Shown piece after piece: positions 45,408 through 54,590 of a stretch of DNA of 64,000 bases (positions are counted from its first letter, which is position 1; every line of letters begins with the position of its first letter). Below the pieces are notes generated by a model that saw only the letters and a program-made list of their open reading frames with translations, made no database searches and was not told the DNA's origin. Location: contig NZ_MTQP01000064.1 of assembly GCF_001984175.1 (NCBI RefSeq), positions 248,001-312,000 of the forward strand, given 5' to 3'. The translations under genes were made by a program, and so were the position numbers. This stretch comes from Saccharothrix sp. ALI-22-I. GTDB taxonomy: Bacteria; Actinomycetota; Actinomycetes; Mycobacteriales; Pseudonocardiaceae.

Positions 45408-46550
45408 ATGCTGAGCGGCATGCGTCGGGTTGTCGGGTTGGCTGCCGTGGCCATGTCGGCCGGGACCGTGTTGGCCGGGTGTTCGGCGGAGGGTGCCGGG
45501 GGTAGTGCGCCCGGCACGACCGCGCCCGAGGGGATCAAGGTCGAAGTGGTGGTGGCCGGGTTGAGCCACCCCTGGGACGTGGGGTTCCTGCCCGACGGGC
45601 GGATGCTCGTGCCGCAGCGGCCGGGGCGGATCGCGTTGGTCTCCGACGGTCGGGCGACCGACGTTCAGGCCGATCTGGGTGACGTCGCGGCGCGCGGCGA
45701 GGGCGGGTTGATGAGCCTGGTCGTGCACCCGGACTTCGCCACCAGCAAGCGGTTCACCACGTGCTTCAACACCGCTTCGGACGTGCGGCTGGTGACGTGG
45801 GAACTGGACGGCACCAAGGCGACCAGGGTGAAGAACCCGCTGGTGTCGGGCCTGCCGACGAACCCGAGCGGTCGGCACTCGGGATGCCGGATGGCGCTGG
45901 ACCGGGAGGGCAACCTGCTCGTCGGCACCGGGGACACCGCGCGGGGCAACGTCTCGCAGGACAAGTCCAACCTCGGCGGCAAGGTGCTGCGGATCGACCT
46001 CGACACCGGTGAGGGCGTGCCCGGCAACCCGTTCGGCGACCGGATCTACACCTACGGCCACCGCAACATCCAGGGCGTCGCGGTCCGCCAGGACGGCATG
46101 GTCTTCACCGCCGAGCACGGCCCCGACGTCGACGACGAGGTCAACGTGCTCAAGGCCGGCGCCAACTACGGCTGGGACCCGTCGCAGGGCGGCACGGTCG
46201 GCGGCTACGACGAGGACGTGCCGATGACCGACCTCGAACGGTTCCCGGACGCCGTGCCGGCGGTGTGGTCGTCCGGTGATTCGACGGAGGCGATCTGCGA
46301 CGCCGCGTTCCTCGCCGGCGAGCAGTGGGGCGATCTGAACGGTGTGCTCGCCGTGACCGCCCTCAAGGGCGCCAAGGTGCTGCTGTTCACCGTCACCCAG
46401 GAGGGTGGCGTCCACTCCGTGGCCATCCCACCGGAACTGGACGGCACGCACGGCCGCCTCCGGGGCGCCGAACTCGGCCCCGACGGCGCCCTCTACGTGA
46501 CCACGTCGAACGGCACCGACGACAAGATCCTCAAAGTCACCACCGGCTGA
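45408..46550 (+). CDS. PQQ-type soluble aldose/sorbosone dehydrogenase family lipoprotein
   Basis: 380 residues from ATG 45408. Lipobox V-L-A-G-C (Cys about residue 22). Six-bladed propeller of the GSDH/YliI family: SHPWDVGFLPDGRMLVP, RGEGGLMSLVVHPDF, SGRHSGCRMA with the catalytic-type His, and YTYGHRNIQGVA, whose R-N-x-Q matches the PQQ-contact residues Arg228-Asn229-Gln231 of Acinetobacter soluble glucose dehydrogenase; then FTAEHGPDVDDEVN. Predicted outer-face dehydrogenase of sugars using PQQ. The pqq operon is 38 kb away in this window. Cofactor use is inferred from residues, and some family members may be structural. Confidence 0.82.
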   Translation: MLSGMRRVVGLAAVAMSAGTVLAGCSAEGAGGSAPGTTAPEGIKVEVVVAGLSHPWDVGFLPDGRMLVPQRPGRIALVSDGRATDVQADLGDVAARGEGGLMSLVVHPDFATSKRFTTCFNTASDVRLVTWELDGTKATRVKNPLVSGLPTNPSGRHSGCRMALDREGNLLVGTGDTARGNVSQDKSNLGGKVLRIDLDTGEGVPGNPFGDRIYTYGHRNIQGVAVRQDGMVFTAEHGPDVDDEVNVLKAGANYGWDPSQGGTVGGYDEDVPMTDLERFPDAVPAVWSSGDSTEAICDAAFLAGEQWGDLNGVLAVTALKGAKVLLFTVTQEGGVHSVAIPPELDGTHGRLRGAELGPDGALYVTTSNGTDDKILKVTTG

Positions 46551-46562
46551 CCCAGGGTCAGC
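46546..46562. terminator. bidirectional hairpin over two stop codons
   Basis: GCTGACCC-A-GGGTCAGC is a perfect inverted repeat containing the stop codons of both convergent genes (sugar dehydrogenase and TetR regulator), a compact two-way terminator candidate. Confidence 0.6.
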
Positions 46563-47196
46563 GGGTGCGCAGGCGGGGCTTGTGGTCCATGTGGGAGAGG
46601 CCCTTCCAGGCCAGGTTGACCAGGTGCGCGGCCACCTCGTCCTTCTTCGGCTTGCGCACCTCCAGCCACCACTGGCCGGTCAACGCCACCATGCCCACCA
46701 GGGCCTGGCTGTAGAGGGCCGCCAGTTTGCGGTCGTAGCCCTGGCGGGAGAAGTGCAGGCCCAGGATCGACTCGACCTGGGACGCTATGTCGTTCAACAA
46801 CGACGAGAACGTGCCGGTGGACGACGCCACGGGCGAGTCGCGCACCAGGATGCGGAAACCGTCCGTCGATCCCTCGATGTAGTCCAGCAGCGCACAAGCC
46901 GCCTGTTCCAGCAGCTCACGCGGGTGTCCCCCGGACAACGCGTTCACGATGTGGTCCATCAGGTACTGCATCTCGCGGTCCACCACGACCGCGTAGATGC
47001 CTTCCTTGCCACCGAAGTGCTCGTACACGACCGGCTTGGACACGCCCGCCCGGTGCGCGATCTCCTCGACGGAAGTGACCTCGAAGCCCTTTTCGGCGAA
47101 CAACGCCCGAGCCACGTCGAGCAACTGCTCGCGCCGCTCCTTGCCGGTCATCCGCACGCGCGGCACCGGTGTCTCGTCGCGCCGTCTCCCCGCCAC
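46558..47196 (-). CDS. TetR-family transcriptional regulator, likely of fatty-acid desaturation
   Basis: 212 residues from GTG 47196 (ATG 47151 is an alternative start). Helix-turn-helix at residues about 30-60: VTSVEEIAHRAGVSKPVVYEHFGGKEGIYA. The all-helical ligand domain follows, with no motif for a named ligand. It lies 67 bases behind the desaturase gene on the same strand, with a hairpin between. The palindromic operator at the desaturase start is its most probable target, in the manner of DesT/FasR-type regulators. Confidence 0.85.
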   Translation of the reverse strand: MAGRRRDETPVPRVRMTGKERREQLLDVARALFAEKGFEVTSVEEIAHRAGVSKPVVYEHFGGKEGIYAVVVDREMQYLMDHIVNALSGGHPRELLEQAACALLDYIEGSTDGFRILVRDSPVASSTGTFSSLLNDIASQVESILGLHFSRQGYDRKLAALYSQALVGMVALTGQWWLEVRKPKKDEVAAHLVNLAWKGLSHMDHKPRLRTR

Positions 47197-47212
47197 CCAG
47201 ACCACCCTAAAC

Positions 47213-47245
47213 ACCTGCCCCCCGCGTGAACCGCGAGGGGCAGGT
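47213..47245 (-). terminator. terminator hairpin between desaturase and TetR genes
   Basis: ACCTGCCCC pairs with GGGGCAGGT (9 bp) around a spacer that includes CGCG/CGCG. It starts 19 bases after the desaturase stop. Confidence 0.6.
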
Positions 47246-47263
47246 GGTCGATTACCCCTACGG

Positions 47264-48226
47264 CTACTGCTTCTTGGCGCTGATGCGGGCCAGGCGCTGC
47301 TCGTTCGGCCAGCGCACGTTGGTCGCCCAGCCGAACTTCTCGAACATCCAGATCACCCTGGCCGAGGTGTCGATCTGACCGCGCTTGACGCCGTGCCGGG
47401 CGCACGTCGGGTCGGCGTGGTGCAGGTTGTGCCAGGACTCGCCGAAGCTCAGGATCGCCAGCGCCCAGACGTTGGCGGAGCGGTCACGGGCGGCGAACGG
47501 GCGGTCGCCGACCATGTGGCAGATCGAGTTGACCGACCACGTCACGTGGTGCAGGAACGCCACCCGGACGAAACCGGCCCAGAAGAACGCGCTGAGCGCG
47601 CCCATCCACGACATGGTGATCAGGCCACCGAGCACGGCGGGGGCGAGCAGGCTGATCGCGGTCCACAGCGGGAACAGCTTGTCGACGCGGACCAGGTCCT
47701 CGTCGGCCAGCAGGTCGGGCGCGAAGCGCTGCGCGTTGGTCTTGTCGCGGTCGAACAGCCAGCCCATGTGCGCGTGCCAGAAGCCCTTGGCCAGCGCGAC
47801 CGGGCCGCTGCCGAACAGCCACGGCGAGTGCGGGTCGCCCTCGCGGTCGGAGAAGGCGTGGTGGCGGCGGTGGTCGGCGACCCAGACGATGACCGGGCCC
47901 TGCAACGCCATCATGCCCGCGATGGCGAGGCCGATCTTGAGCGCGCGGTTGGCCTTGAACGAGCCGTGCGTGAAGTAACGGTGGAAGCCGACCGTCACGC
48001 CGAGGCCGGCCACGTAGTAGAAGGCCACGAACAGCGCGACGTCCACCCAGCCCAGCCCCCAGCCCCAGGCGAGCGGAACGGCCGCGAGCAGAGCCAGGAA
48101 GGGCACGATGACGAACACGTACACGCCGAACTGCTCAGCGTGCCCGCGCCGTCCTTCGATGATCGGCTTGGGTCCGCGATCCTCGGGACCTTGCGGCGTG
48201 GACCTGCTCTCCAGGGTGCTGGTCAT
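47264..48226 (-). CDS. acyl-CoA delta-9 desaturase
   Basis: 320 residues. Di-iron membrane desaturase that introduces a cis double bond in saturated acyl-CoA. The three His boxes are present: HRYFTH near residue 82, HRRHH near residue 119 and HNLHH near residue 264. Four membrane helices (VYVFVIVPFLALLAAV, VDVALFVAFYYVAGLGV and a central pair). Resembles mycobacterial DesA3. The promoter region carries a TetR-type palindrome. Electron donor not encoded nearby. Confidence 0.93.
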   Translation of the reverse strand: MTSTLESRSTPQGPEDRGPKPIIEGRRGHAEQFGVYVFVIVPFLALLAAVPLAWGWGLGWVDVALFVAFYYVAGLGVTVGFHRYFTHGSFKANRALKIGLAIAGMMALQGPVIVWVADHRRHHAFSDREGDPHSPWLFGSGPVALAKGFWHAHMGWLFDRDKTNAQRFAPDLLADEDLVRVDKLFPLWTAISLLAPAVLGGLITMSWMGALSAFFWAGFVRVAFLHHVTWSVNSICHMVGDRPFAARDRSANVWALAILSFGESWHNLHHADPTCARHGVKRGQIDTSARVIWMFEKFGWATNVRWPNEQRLARISAKKQ

Positions 48227-48256
48227 ACATCTACCTCGTTGTGAGTTCGGGGCTAC

Positions 48257-48288
48257 CTACGGAACCGTAACTTACGGAAGCGTAAGTT
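48257..48288 (-). promoter_or_regulatory. palindromic operator upstream of the desaturase gene
   Basis: AACTTACG-GAAG-CGTAAGTT (48269-48288) is a perfect 8+8 inverted repeat, and TACGG-AA-CCGTA overlaps its left side. It is 31-62 bases before the desaturase ATG and has the size and symmetry of a TetR-family site; the regulator gene is one gene away. Confidence 0.75.
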
Positions 48289-48381
48289 AGCGGAAGCTGG
48301 TCCCGCCATAGCCGGGGCCAAAGTCATGGCGTGTTCTCAGGAAGTCGGGCGTGTCGATCAACGCCGGTGCATCATTCGGTG

Positions 48382-49527
48382 ATGGGGTCACCGAAGGTCC
48401 GCGGGCGTCGCCGGCTGCGGATCGCTCTCGTCACGTTCGCGGTGTTGTTGTTGCTGATCACCGCCGGTCTACTGGGCTTCGGCTGGTACTACAGCGGCCA
48501 GCTCCTCGAACCGGAGAACGCCCGTCCCGGCTACCGCGACACGGTCACCTCGTCGGCGTCGGGGACCGTCTCGCTGGCGGAGTCCAGGGTCACAGTGCTT
48601 CCGGGCACGTGGGGTCTCGTATGGCCGGGCGGCGGCGCGAAGGTCGGCCCGGTGACCCAGCGGTCGGAGGGCACGGTGGTGCGCGAGTTGCAGGGCACGG
48701 CGCCCCCGGACGGCACGCCGGTGCGACTGGAGACGTCGGTGTGGAGCACGGACCCCGACACCGCGCACGATCTGGACTACACGGAAGTGCGGATTCCCAC
48801 CGAATTGGGTGACGCGCCGGCATGGCTGGTTCCCGCGACCTCGTCCACGTGGGTCGTCGCGGTACACGGTCGGGGCGGTACCAGGGCCGAGGCCCTGCGG
48901 GTCATTCCTGCGCTGCACGGGTTGGGACTACCCGTTCTGGCGGTGACCTATCGCAACGACGAGGGCGCGCCGCGCTCCCCGGACGGCCTCTACCACCTGG
49001 GTGACACCGAGTGGCGGGACCTGGAGGCGGCCGTCCGGTACGCCGAGGAGCACGGCGCGCACAACGTCGTGCTGTACGGGTGGTCGATGGGCGGCGCGAT
49101 CGTCGGCCAGTTCCTGGCGCGCTCGGCGGAGGCGGACGACGTGGCCGCCGTCGTGCTCGACGCGCCCGTGGTGAACTGGACGAAGACGCTGGAGCTGCAG
49201 TCGCGCAACCGGGGTGTGCCCGAGCAGTTGGTGCCGGTCGCCGAGCTGGTCTCGGACTGGCGGGTGGACCTGGAGTTCAGCCGCTTCGACCTGCTCGCCA
49301 ACCCGCCCGCGCGCAAGCCGCCGACCCTGCTGTTCCACGGCGGCGCGGACGGCACCGTGCCGGTGCAGGCGTCCCGGGAGCTGGCCTCGGCGGCGGACCG
49401 GCTCGACTGGCCGCTGCGGTACGTCGAGGTGCCCGCGGCGGAGCACACGGCGGCGTGGAACGTCGATCCGGAGGACTACGAAAGCACCGTCAAGGATTTC
49501 CTCGACTCGGTCGAGGTCATCCGTTAG
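48382..49527 (+). CDS. membrane-anchored alpha/beta-hydrolase
   Basis: 381 residues. Basic start and one membrane helix (about residues 11-33) with the rest outside. After an N-terminal beta-rich region come the hydrolase motifs: VVAVHGRGG, nucleophile elbow YGWSMGGAI (Ser near residue 237), Asp in FHGGADGTVP and His in AEHTAAW. Resembles the family of extracytoplasmic prolyl-oligopeptidase-like hydrolases; substrate unknown. Divergent from the desaturase gene. Confidence 0.85.
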   Translation: MGSPKVRGRRRLRIALVTFAVLLLLITAGLLGFGWYYSGQLLEPENARPGYRDTVTSSASGTVSLAESRVTVLPGTWGLVWPGGGAKVGPVTQRSEGTVVRELQGTAPPDGTPVRLETSVWSTDPDTAHDLDYTEVRIPTELGDAPAWLVPATSSTWVVAVHGRGGTRAEALRVIPALHGLGLPVLAVTYRNDEGAPRSPDGLYHLGDTEWRDLEAAVRYAEEHGAHNVVLYGWSMGGAIVGQFLARSAEADDVAAVVLDAPVVNWTKTLELQSRNRGVPEQLVPVAELVSDWRVDLEFSRFDLLANPPARKPPTLLFHGGADGTVPVQASRELASAADRLDWPLRYVEVPAAEHTAAWNVDPEDYESTVKDFLDSVEVIR

Positions 49528-49732
49528 TACTTGCCCGACTACACGAAGTAGTTAACCGGGTGATTGTCATGTACGAAATCGTGTGAGATGACCGACCCGA
49601 GAACCCCCGGAGGAACCACTCAGCGTCGACACGCGGCCGAGAACAGTTCACCCACCCGTGACGTGGGCCATCTCACGCGCTCACTTGACCTGGGACAACA
49701 CGTAGTGTCATGATCGAATTACCCTGGGGTTG

Positions 49733-49750
49733 CCGCCACTTGAGTGGCGG
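49733..49750. other. hairpin in the 287-base gap before tRNA-Gln
   Basis: CCGCCACT-TG-AGTGGCGG, a perfect 8-bp stem with a two-base loop. Upstream TTGACC at 49685 could be a -35, but I see no convincing -10. Apart from this the gap from 49528 to 49814 shows no open frame or motif that I can support. Confidence 0.4.
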
Positions 49751-49814
49751 TGCTGACCTCCGGGGGAGACTCGTGACAACATGTGTTCGCGCGGTCGGGG
49801 CGAGCCCCGACCGT

Positions 49815-49885
49815 TCCGCCATGGTGTAAAGGCAGCACCTCGGATTTTGGTTCCGATGGTCCAGGTTCGAATCCTGGTGGCGGAG
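49815..49885 (+). tRNA. tRNA-Gln, anticodon TTG
   Basis: TCCGCCA/TGGCGGA acceptor stem, D-arm GGTGTAAAGGCAGCACC, anticodon stem TCGGA/TCCGA with loop TTTTGGT (anticodon TTG), T-arm CCAGG/CCTGG with loop TTCGAAT, discriminator G. CCA is not encoded. Normal class I gene. Confidence 0.96.
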
Positions 49886-49977
49886 CGAGAAGGTCGGGCC
49901 ACACGGGTCCCGGCCGCCCTGCGTCTGCATGGGGGTGTGGGTCGCTGCACGAGGAAGCGGTCGACGAGCAGGACAAC

Positions 49978-51624
49978 GTGGTGCCGGCGCTCCACGAGAT
50001 GTCCGACGCGTGGCTGGTCGGCCGCGCGAGTGAGCTCGTGGCCGTGGCCCAGAGCAGTCACCTCTCCGACCAGCTCGACGCGGCGCACGAGGTCGACGAG
50101 ATCCTGGCCGAGGCACAGGGCCGCGGCGAGCCGCGGATCGTCGGCCAGCTCCTGCGCGCGGCGGCCGTGGTCCGGATCGTCACGCCCGGCCTGGTCGACC
50201 TGTCCGATTCGGTCCTGGACGAGATGCTGGCGCACTGCCGCCGGCACGGCCTGCTGGTGCTGGAGGCGGAGGCGCACGCCCTGCGCGGCCGCCGCTACCT
50301 GCACGGCGGGTTCGAGGACAAGGCGTTGACCGAGGTCGCGGCCGGCCTGGCGATGCTGGAGGAGGACCTCACCCCCGACCCGATGCTGGACAAGCGCACG
50401 TGGGACCGGCTGCTCGCCTCCGCGTTGCAGTCGACCGGCCTGGTGCTCACCCAACTGGGTGTCTACGAGATGGCGGACGAGGTGCTGGCGCGGGCGCACA
50501 ACGCGATCCGGGACAGCGCCAACCCGCACCAGATCTACGTCCACTTGGTCAACCGGGCCCGGATGCTCATCGGCTGGGGCCTGCGGCTGGAGCGGGTGGA
50601 CAACTTCGAGGAGGCCTCCGAGCGGTTCGCCACCGCGTCGGCCATCTCCACCGCCGTCGAGGGGCCGTTCCGCGAGTCGCTGCACCCCGGCCGGCGGGAC
50701 CGCACCGCCGCCGAGCAGGTGCCGGTGATCGGCGCGGCGCACGCGCTGGCCAAGCCGGGCGCGGAGCACATCGCGCGGCTGTGGACGCTGCGCGAGCTGG
50801 CCATGTACGCCCGCGAGCTGATCATCGTGTCCATAGCGCTGGCCCGCTGCCTGGAGATGGAGGAGCTGCCGCAGCAGGCGTTGCAGGTGCTGCACGACGC
50901 CCGGGACCGGCTGGAGCACGACAGCTCCGAACCCACCCTGATGCTGTGCCTGACCCGCGAGTACGCCCGGATGTCCGGCCCGCACGGCGAGCGCACGATC
51001 TCGGCGCTGCAGACCTACGCCACCGCGCTGGAGGTGGAGCTGTGGATGATGCAGGAGGCCCGCACCGCCACCCTGCTCACCCGGCGCGATCACGAACGGC
51101 TGACGCGGGCGCACGGCGCGGTCGCGCAGCAGGCGATGCAGGACCCGCTGACCGGCCTGCCGAACCGGCGCGCGCTGGACGACCGGCTGGCCACGCTGAT
51201 CAACGCGCAGACCCACCCGATGGCCGTCGCCCTGGTGGACCTCGACGGGTTCAAGGTGGTGAACGACAAGCACTCGCACGCCGAAGGTGACGATGTCCTG
51301 CGCGTGATTGCGAGCACACTGCGGCAGGCCCTGCGGGGTGACGACCTGGTGGCCCGGTACGGCGGCGACGAGTTCGTCGTGCTGCTGCCCGGCGCGCCCC
51401 TGTACGCCGCCGAGGCGGCCCTCGGCCGGGCCGTGGACGCCGTCGCAGACCTGCCCCCGGACCTGTCCAGGGGGGTCACCCTGTCGGTCGGCGTGATCTC
51501 GGTGCGCCCACGTGAGGCCGCCCACGCCGCGCTGTCCCGTGCCGACTCGGCGATGTACGTTGCGAAGCGCCGAGGTGGCTGCCAGGTTGCGGCGGTGGAA
51601 GTCGAGCCGTCCTCGGAGGCTTAG
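49978..51624 (+). CDS. GGDEF-domain protein (probable diguanylate cyclase) with helical N-terminal region
   Basis: About 548 residues. The frame is open far upstream, but that part covers tRNA-Gln, so a GTG with AGGA six bases before it (49978 or 49981) is chosen. Residues 1-370 are helical and TPR-like (sensor or scaffold, no membrane helix). The C-terminal domain has DPLTGLPNRRALDD, VDLDGFKVVNDK and the active-site RYGGDEFVVLLPG, so synthesis of cyclic di-GMP is expected; an RxxD inhibitory site is not clear. Lies just before glmU. Confidence 0.88.
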   Translation: MVPALHEMSDAWLVGRASELVAVAQSSHLSDQLDAAHEVDEILAEAQGRGEPRIVGQLLRAAAVVRIVTPGLVDLSDSVLDEMLAHCRRHGLLVLEAEAHALRGRRYLHGGFEDKALTEVAAGLAMLEEDLTPDPMLDKRTWDRLLASALQSTGLVLTQLGVYEMADEVLARAHNAIRDSANPHQIYVHLVNRARMLIGWGLRLERVDNFEEASERFATASAISTAVEGPFRESLHPGRRDRTAAEQVPVIGAAHALAKPGAEHIARLWTLRELAMYARELIIVSIALARCLEMEELPQQALQVLHDARDRLEHDSSEPTLMLCLTREYARMSGPHGERTISALQTYATALEVELWMMQEARTATLLTRRDHERLTRAHGAVAQQAMQDPLTGLPNRRALDDRLATLINAQTHPMAVALVDLDGFKVVNDKHSHAEGDDVLRVIASTLRQALRGDDLVARYGGDEFVVLLPGAPLYAAEAALGRAVDAVADLPPDLSRGVTLSVGVISVRPREAAHAALSRADSAMYVAKRRGGCQVAAVEVEPSSEA

Positions 51625-51693
51625 TATCAGCACCTGGCGGGAAGCCAGGCCCCTCCCGCTGTTGAAGCACGTACACAGCTAGGGAGAGCGCTG

Positions 51694-53190
51694 ATGCTCG
51701 AGGGTGTACCCACCCCAGTCAGCACGATCGTCCTCGCGGCGGGTGAAGGCACCCGCATGCGCTCAGCCACTCCGAAGGTGCTGCACCGCATCGCCGGCCG
51801 TTCCCTGGTGGAACACGCCGTGCGCGCCGCCGCCGGAACCGGACCCGACCACCTCGCCGTCGTGATCGGCCACGGCCGCGCGGCGGTCGCCGGACACCTC
51901 GACAGCCTGTCCACCGCGCTGGACCGCAAGGTCACCGTGGCGGTGCAGGAGGAGCAGAAGGGCACCGGGCACGCGGTCGGCTGCGGGCTGGCGGAACTGC
52001 CCGCCGACCTGACCGGCACGGTCGTGGTGACCTACGGCGACGTGCCGCTGCTGGACTCCGACACGTTGCGCGGGCTGCTGGTCGAGCACGGCGAGCGGGG
52101 CAACGCGGTGACCGTGCTGACGGCCGTGGTGTCCGACCCCACCGGGTACGGGCGGATCGTGCGGTCCGCGGACGGCTCGGTCGAGGCGATCGTCGAGCAG
52201 AAGGACGCCACGCCGGAACAGCGGGACATCACCGAGATCAACTCCGGTGTGTACGCGTTCGACGCGGGCGTGCTGCGCGACGGACTGTCCCGACTTTCGA
52301 CCGACAACGCGCAGGGCGAGCTGTACCTGACCGACGTGCTGACCATCGCGCGCGGTGACGGACGCCGCGTGGGCGCGCTGGTCACGTCGGACCAGTGGCT
52401 GGTCGAGGGCGTGAACGACCGGGTGCAGCTGGCCCGGCTCGGCGCGGAGATGAACCGCCGGATCGTGGAGCGGGCGATGCGCTCGGGCGTGACCGTGATC
52501 GACCCGGCCACTACCTGGCTGGACGACGACGTGCAGCTCGGGCGGGACGCGCTGATCGAGCCGAACGTGCAGCTGCGCGCGGGCACCACCGTCGGCGAGG
52601 GCGCGGTCGTCGGACCGGACACCACGCTGTCGGGGTGCACGATCGGGGCGGGCGCGTCCGTGGTGCGCACGCACGGCTCCGGCGCGGAGATCGGCACGGG
52701 CGCGTCCGTCGGCCCGTTCGCCTACCTGCGGCCGGGCACCCGGCTCGGCGCGGACGGCAAGATCGGCACGTTCGTCGAGGTCAAGAACTCGGAGATCGGC
52801 ACCGGCAGCAAGGTGCCGCACCTGAGCTACATCGGTGACACGACCATCGGGGAGCGCACCAACATCGGTGCGGCCAGCGTCACGGTGAACTACGACGGCG
52901 TGAACAAGCACCGGACCGTGATCGGGTCCCACTGCCGAACCGGCTCGGACAACATGTTCGTCGCGCCGGTCACCGTGGGGGACGGCGCGTACACCGGCGC
53001 CGGCACCGTGGTGCGGCGCGACGTGCCGCCCGGCGCGCTGGCCGTGTCCGGCGGGCCACAGCGGAACCTCGAAGGCTGGGTGGTCTCGCGGAGGCCGGGC
53101 ACGGCCGCCGCCGAAGCGGCGGAACGGGCCCAGAAGGCCGGAAATGCCCTGACGCCCGAGAATGCAGGCACAACCGAAGAAGGGCGCTGA
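51694..53190 (+). CDS. glmU: bifunctional N-acetylglucosamine-1-phosphate uridyltransferase / glucosamine-1-phosphate acetyltransferase
   Basis: 498 residues. Makes UDP-GlcNAc for peptidoglycan. N-terminal nucleotidyltransferase motif LAAGEGTRMRS, YGDVPLL and EITEINSGVYAFD; C-terminal left-handed beta-helix of I-G-x-x hexapeptides (for example IGTFVEVKNSEIG) and the acetyl-CoA site VNYDGVNKH. ATG 51694 follows AGGGAGAG. Three bases before prs. Confidence 0.96.
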   Translation: MLEGVPTPVSTIVLAAGEGTRMRSATPKVLHRIAGRSLVEHAVRAAAGTGPDHLAVVIGHGRAAVAGHLDSLSTALDRKVTVAVQEEQKGTGHAVGCGLAELPADLTGTVVVTYGDVPLLDSDTLRGLLVEHGERGNAVTVLTAVVSDPTGYGRIVRSADGSVEAIVEQKDATPEQRDITEINSGVYAFDAGVLRDGLSRLSTDNAQGELYLTDVLTIARGDGRRVGALVTSDQWLVEGVNDRVQLARLGAEMNRRIVERAMRSGVTVIDPATTWLDDDVQLGRDALIEPNVQLRAGTTVGEGAVVGPDTTLSGCTIGAGASVVRTHGSGAEIGTGASVGPFAYLRPGTRLGADGKIGTFVEVKNSEIGTGSKVPHLSYIGDTTIGERTNIGAASVTVNYDGVNKHRTVIGSHCRTGSDNMFVAPVTVGDGAYTGAGTVVRRDVPPGALAVSGGPQRNLEGWVVSRRPGTAAAEAAERAQKAGNALTPENAGTTEEGR

Positions 53191-53192
53191 CC

Positions 53193-54206
53193 GTGAAGCC
53201 CACGATCGCCGGGACCTCCAGCATGAACCCCATGATGGCCGGGACCCCCAAGAAGAACCTGATGCTCTTCGGGGGGCGCGCGTATCCCGAGCTGACCGAG
53301 CAGGTGGCCAAGCACCTGAACGTCTCGGTCACCCCGCAGTCGGCGTACGACTTCGCCAACGGCGAGATCTTCGTGCGCTTCGAGGAGAGCGTGCGCGGCT
53401 GCGACGCGTTCGTCATCCAGTCGCACTGCGCGCCGATCAACCAGTGGCTGATGGAGCAGCTGATCATGGTGGACGCGCTCAAGCGCGCCTCCGCGAAGCG
53501 GATCACCGTGATCATGCCGTTCTACCCGTACGCGCGGCAGGACAAGAAGCACCGCGGGCGTGAGCCGATCTCGGCGCGCCTGGTGGCGGACATGTTCAAG
53601 ACCGCGGGCGCGGACCGGCTGGTGTCCGTGGACCTGCACACCTCGCAGATCCAGGGATTCTTCGACGGCCCGGTCGACCACCTGTGGGCCATGCCGCTGC
53701 TGGCCGAGCACATCCGGGGCAAGTACGCGGGCCGTGAGCTGACGGTCGTGTCGCCGGACGCGGGCCGCACCAAGCTGGCCGAGAAGTGGGCGGACACGCT
53801 GGGCGGCACGCCGATCGCGTTCATCCACAAGACCCGCGACCCGCTGCGGCCCAACGAGGTCGTCGCCAACCGGGTCGTCGGCCAGGTCGAGGGCCGGCTG
53901 TGCGTCGTCATCGACGACATGATCGACACCGGCGGCACCATCACCAAGGCCGTGGACCAGCTGCTCGCCGAGGGCGCGTCCGACGTGGTCATCGCCGCCA
54001 CCCACCCGGTCCTGTCCGGCCCCGCCGTGCAGCGCCTCCAGTCCTGCGGCGCCCGTGAGGTCGTCTTCACCGACACGCTCCCCATCCCGGCCGAGAAGCG
54101 CTTCGACGCCATGACCGTCCTCCCCATCGCCCCCCTCCTGGCCCGCGTCATCCAGGAAGTCTTCGAAGACGGCTCCGTCACGTCCCTCTTCGACGGCAAC
54201 GCCTGA
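53193..54206 (+). CDS. prs: ribose-phosphate pyrophosphokinase
   Basis: 337 residues from GTG 53193. Produces PRPP for nucleotide, histidine and tryptophan synthesis. ATP-site FANGEIFVRFEESVRG, flexible loop PYARQDKKHRGREPIS, VSPDAGRTKLAEKW and the PRPP-binding VVIDDMIDTGGT. About 20 residues longer at the N-terminus than E. coli Prs. Conserved pair with glmU; closed by a repeat array. Confidence 0.96.
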   Translation: MKPTIAGTSSMNPMMAGTPKKNLMLFGGRAYPELTEQVAKHLNVSVTPQSAYDFANGEIFVRFEESVRGCDAFVIQSHCAPINQWLMEQLIMVDALKRASAKRITVIMPFYPYARQDKKHRGREPISARLVADMFKTAGADRLVSVDLHTSQIQGFFDGPVDHLWAMPLLAEHIRGKYAGRELTVVSPDAGRTKLAEKWADTLGGTPIAFIHKTRDPLRPNEVVANRVVGQVEGRLCVVIDDMIDTGGTITKAVDQLLAEGASDVVIAATHPVLSGPAVQRLQSCGAREVVFTDTLPIPAEKRFDAMTVLPIAPLLARVIQEVFEDGSVTSLFDGNA

Positions 54207-54208
54207 CC

Positions 54209-54384
54209 GGAACGCTCAACTCGCCTGTTCCGAACGTTGGACACGCCTGACCGGAACGTTGGACACGCCCACGTGCCCAACACCCAGACCGCGCGTGTCC
54301 AACGCTCGGAACGCGCGTGTCCAACGTTCGGAACGCGCGTGTCCTACGTTCGGGACACCCGAATTGAGCGTTCGGGACACCCGA
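54209..54384. repeat. intergenic word-repeat array 4
   Basis: Begins with GAACGCTCAACTCG, then two GAACGTTGGACACG words, a divergent spacer, three GTGTCC-(A/T)ACGTTC words in the opposite orientation and ends with GAATTGAGCGTTCGG. Near-mirror order, again able to form a long stem, directly after prs. Confidence 0.85.
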
Positions 54385-54590
54385 TTAGGCCCAGTCCAGC
54401 GGGTCGGCATACACTGTTCAGGTTGCCTCGGCGAGGGCGAGCATCACGCTCGGCGTGATCGACGCGGCGGTTGTGATGCCGCGCGTGTTCACCCTCCGCG
54501 CCGCCCGCCGCCGCAGGCCAACCCCCGCTTCGCCCCGCCCGACGTACCCGCCGACGTTTACTCAGGCCAGACCGTTAGGAGAGCCCCACC

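Noticed and set aside
49783..49977. Longer N-terminus of the GGDEF protein
   Set aside because: It would be translated through tRNA-Gln; a GTG with a ribosome site exists downstream.
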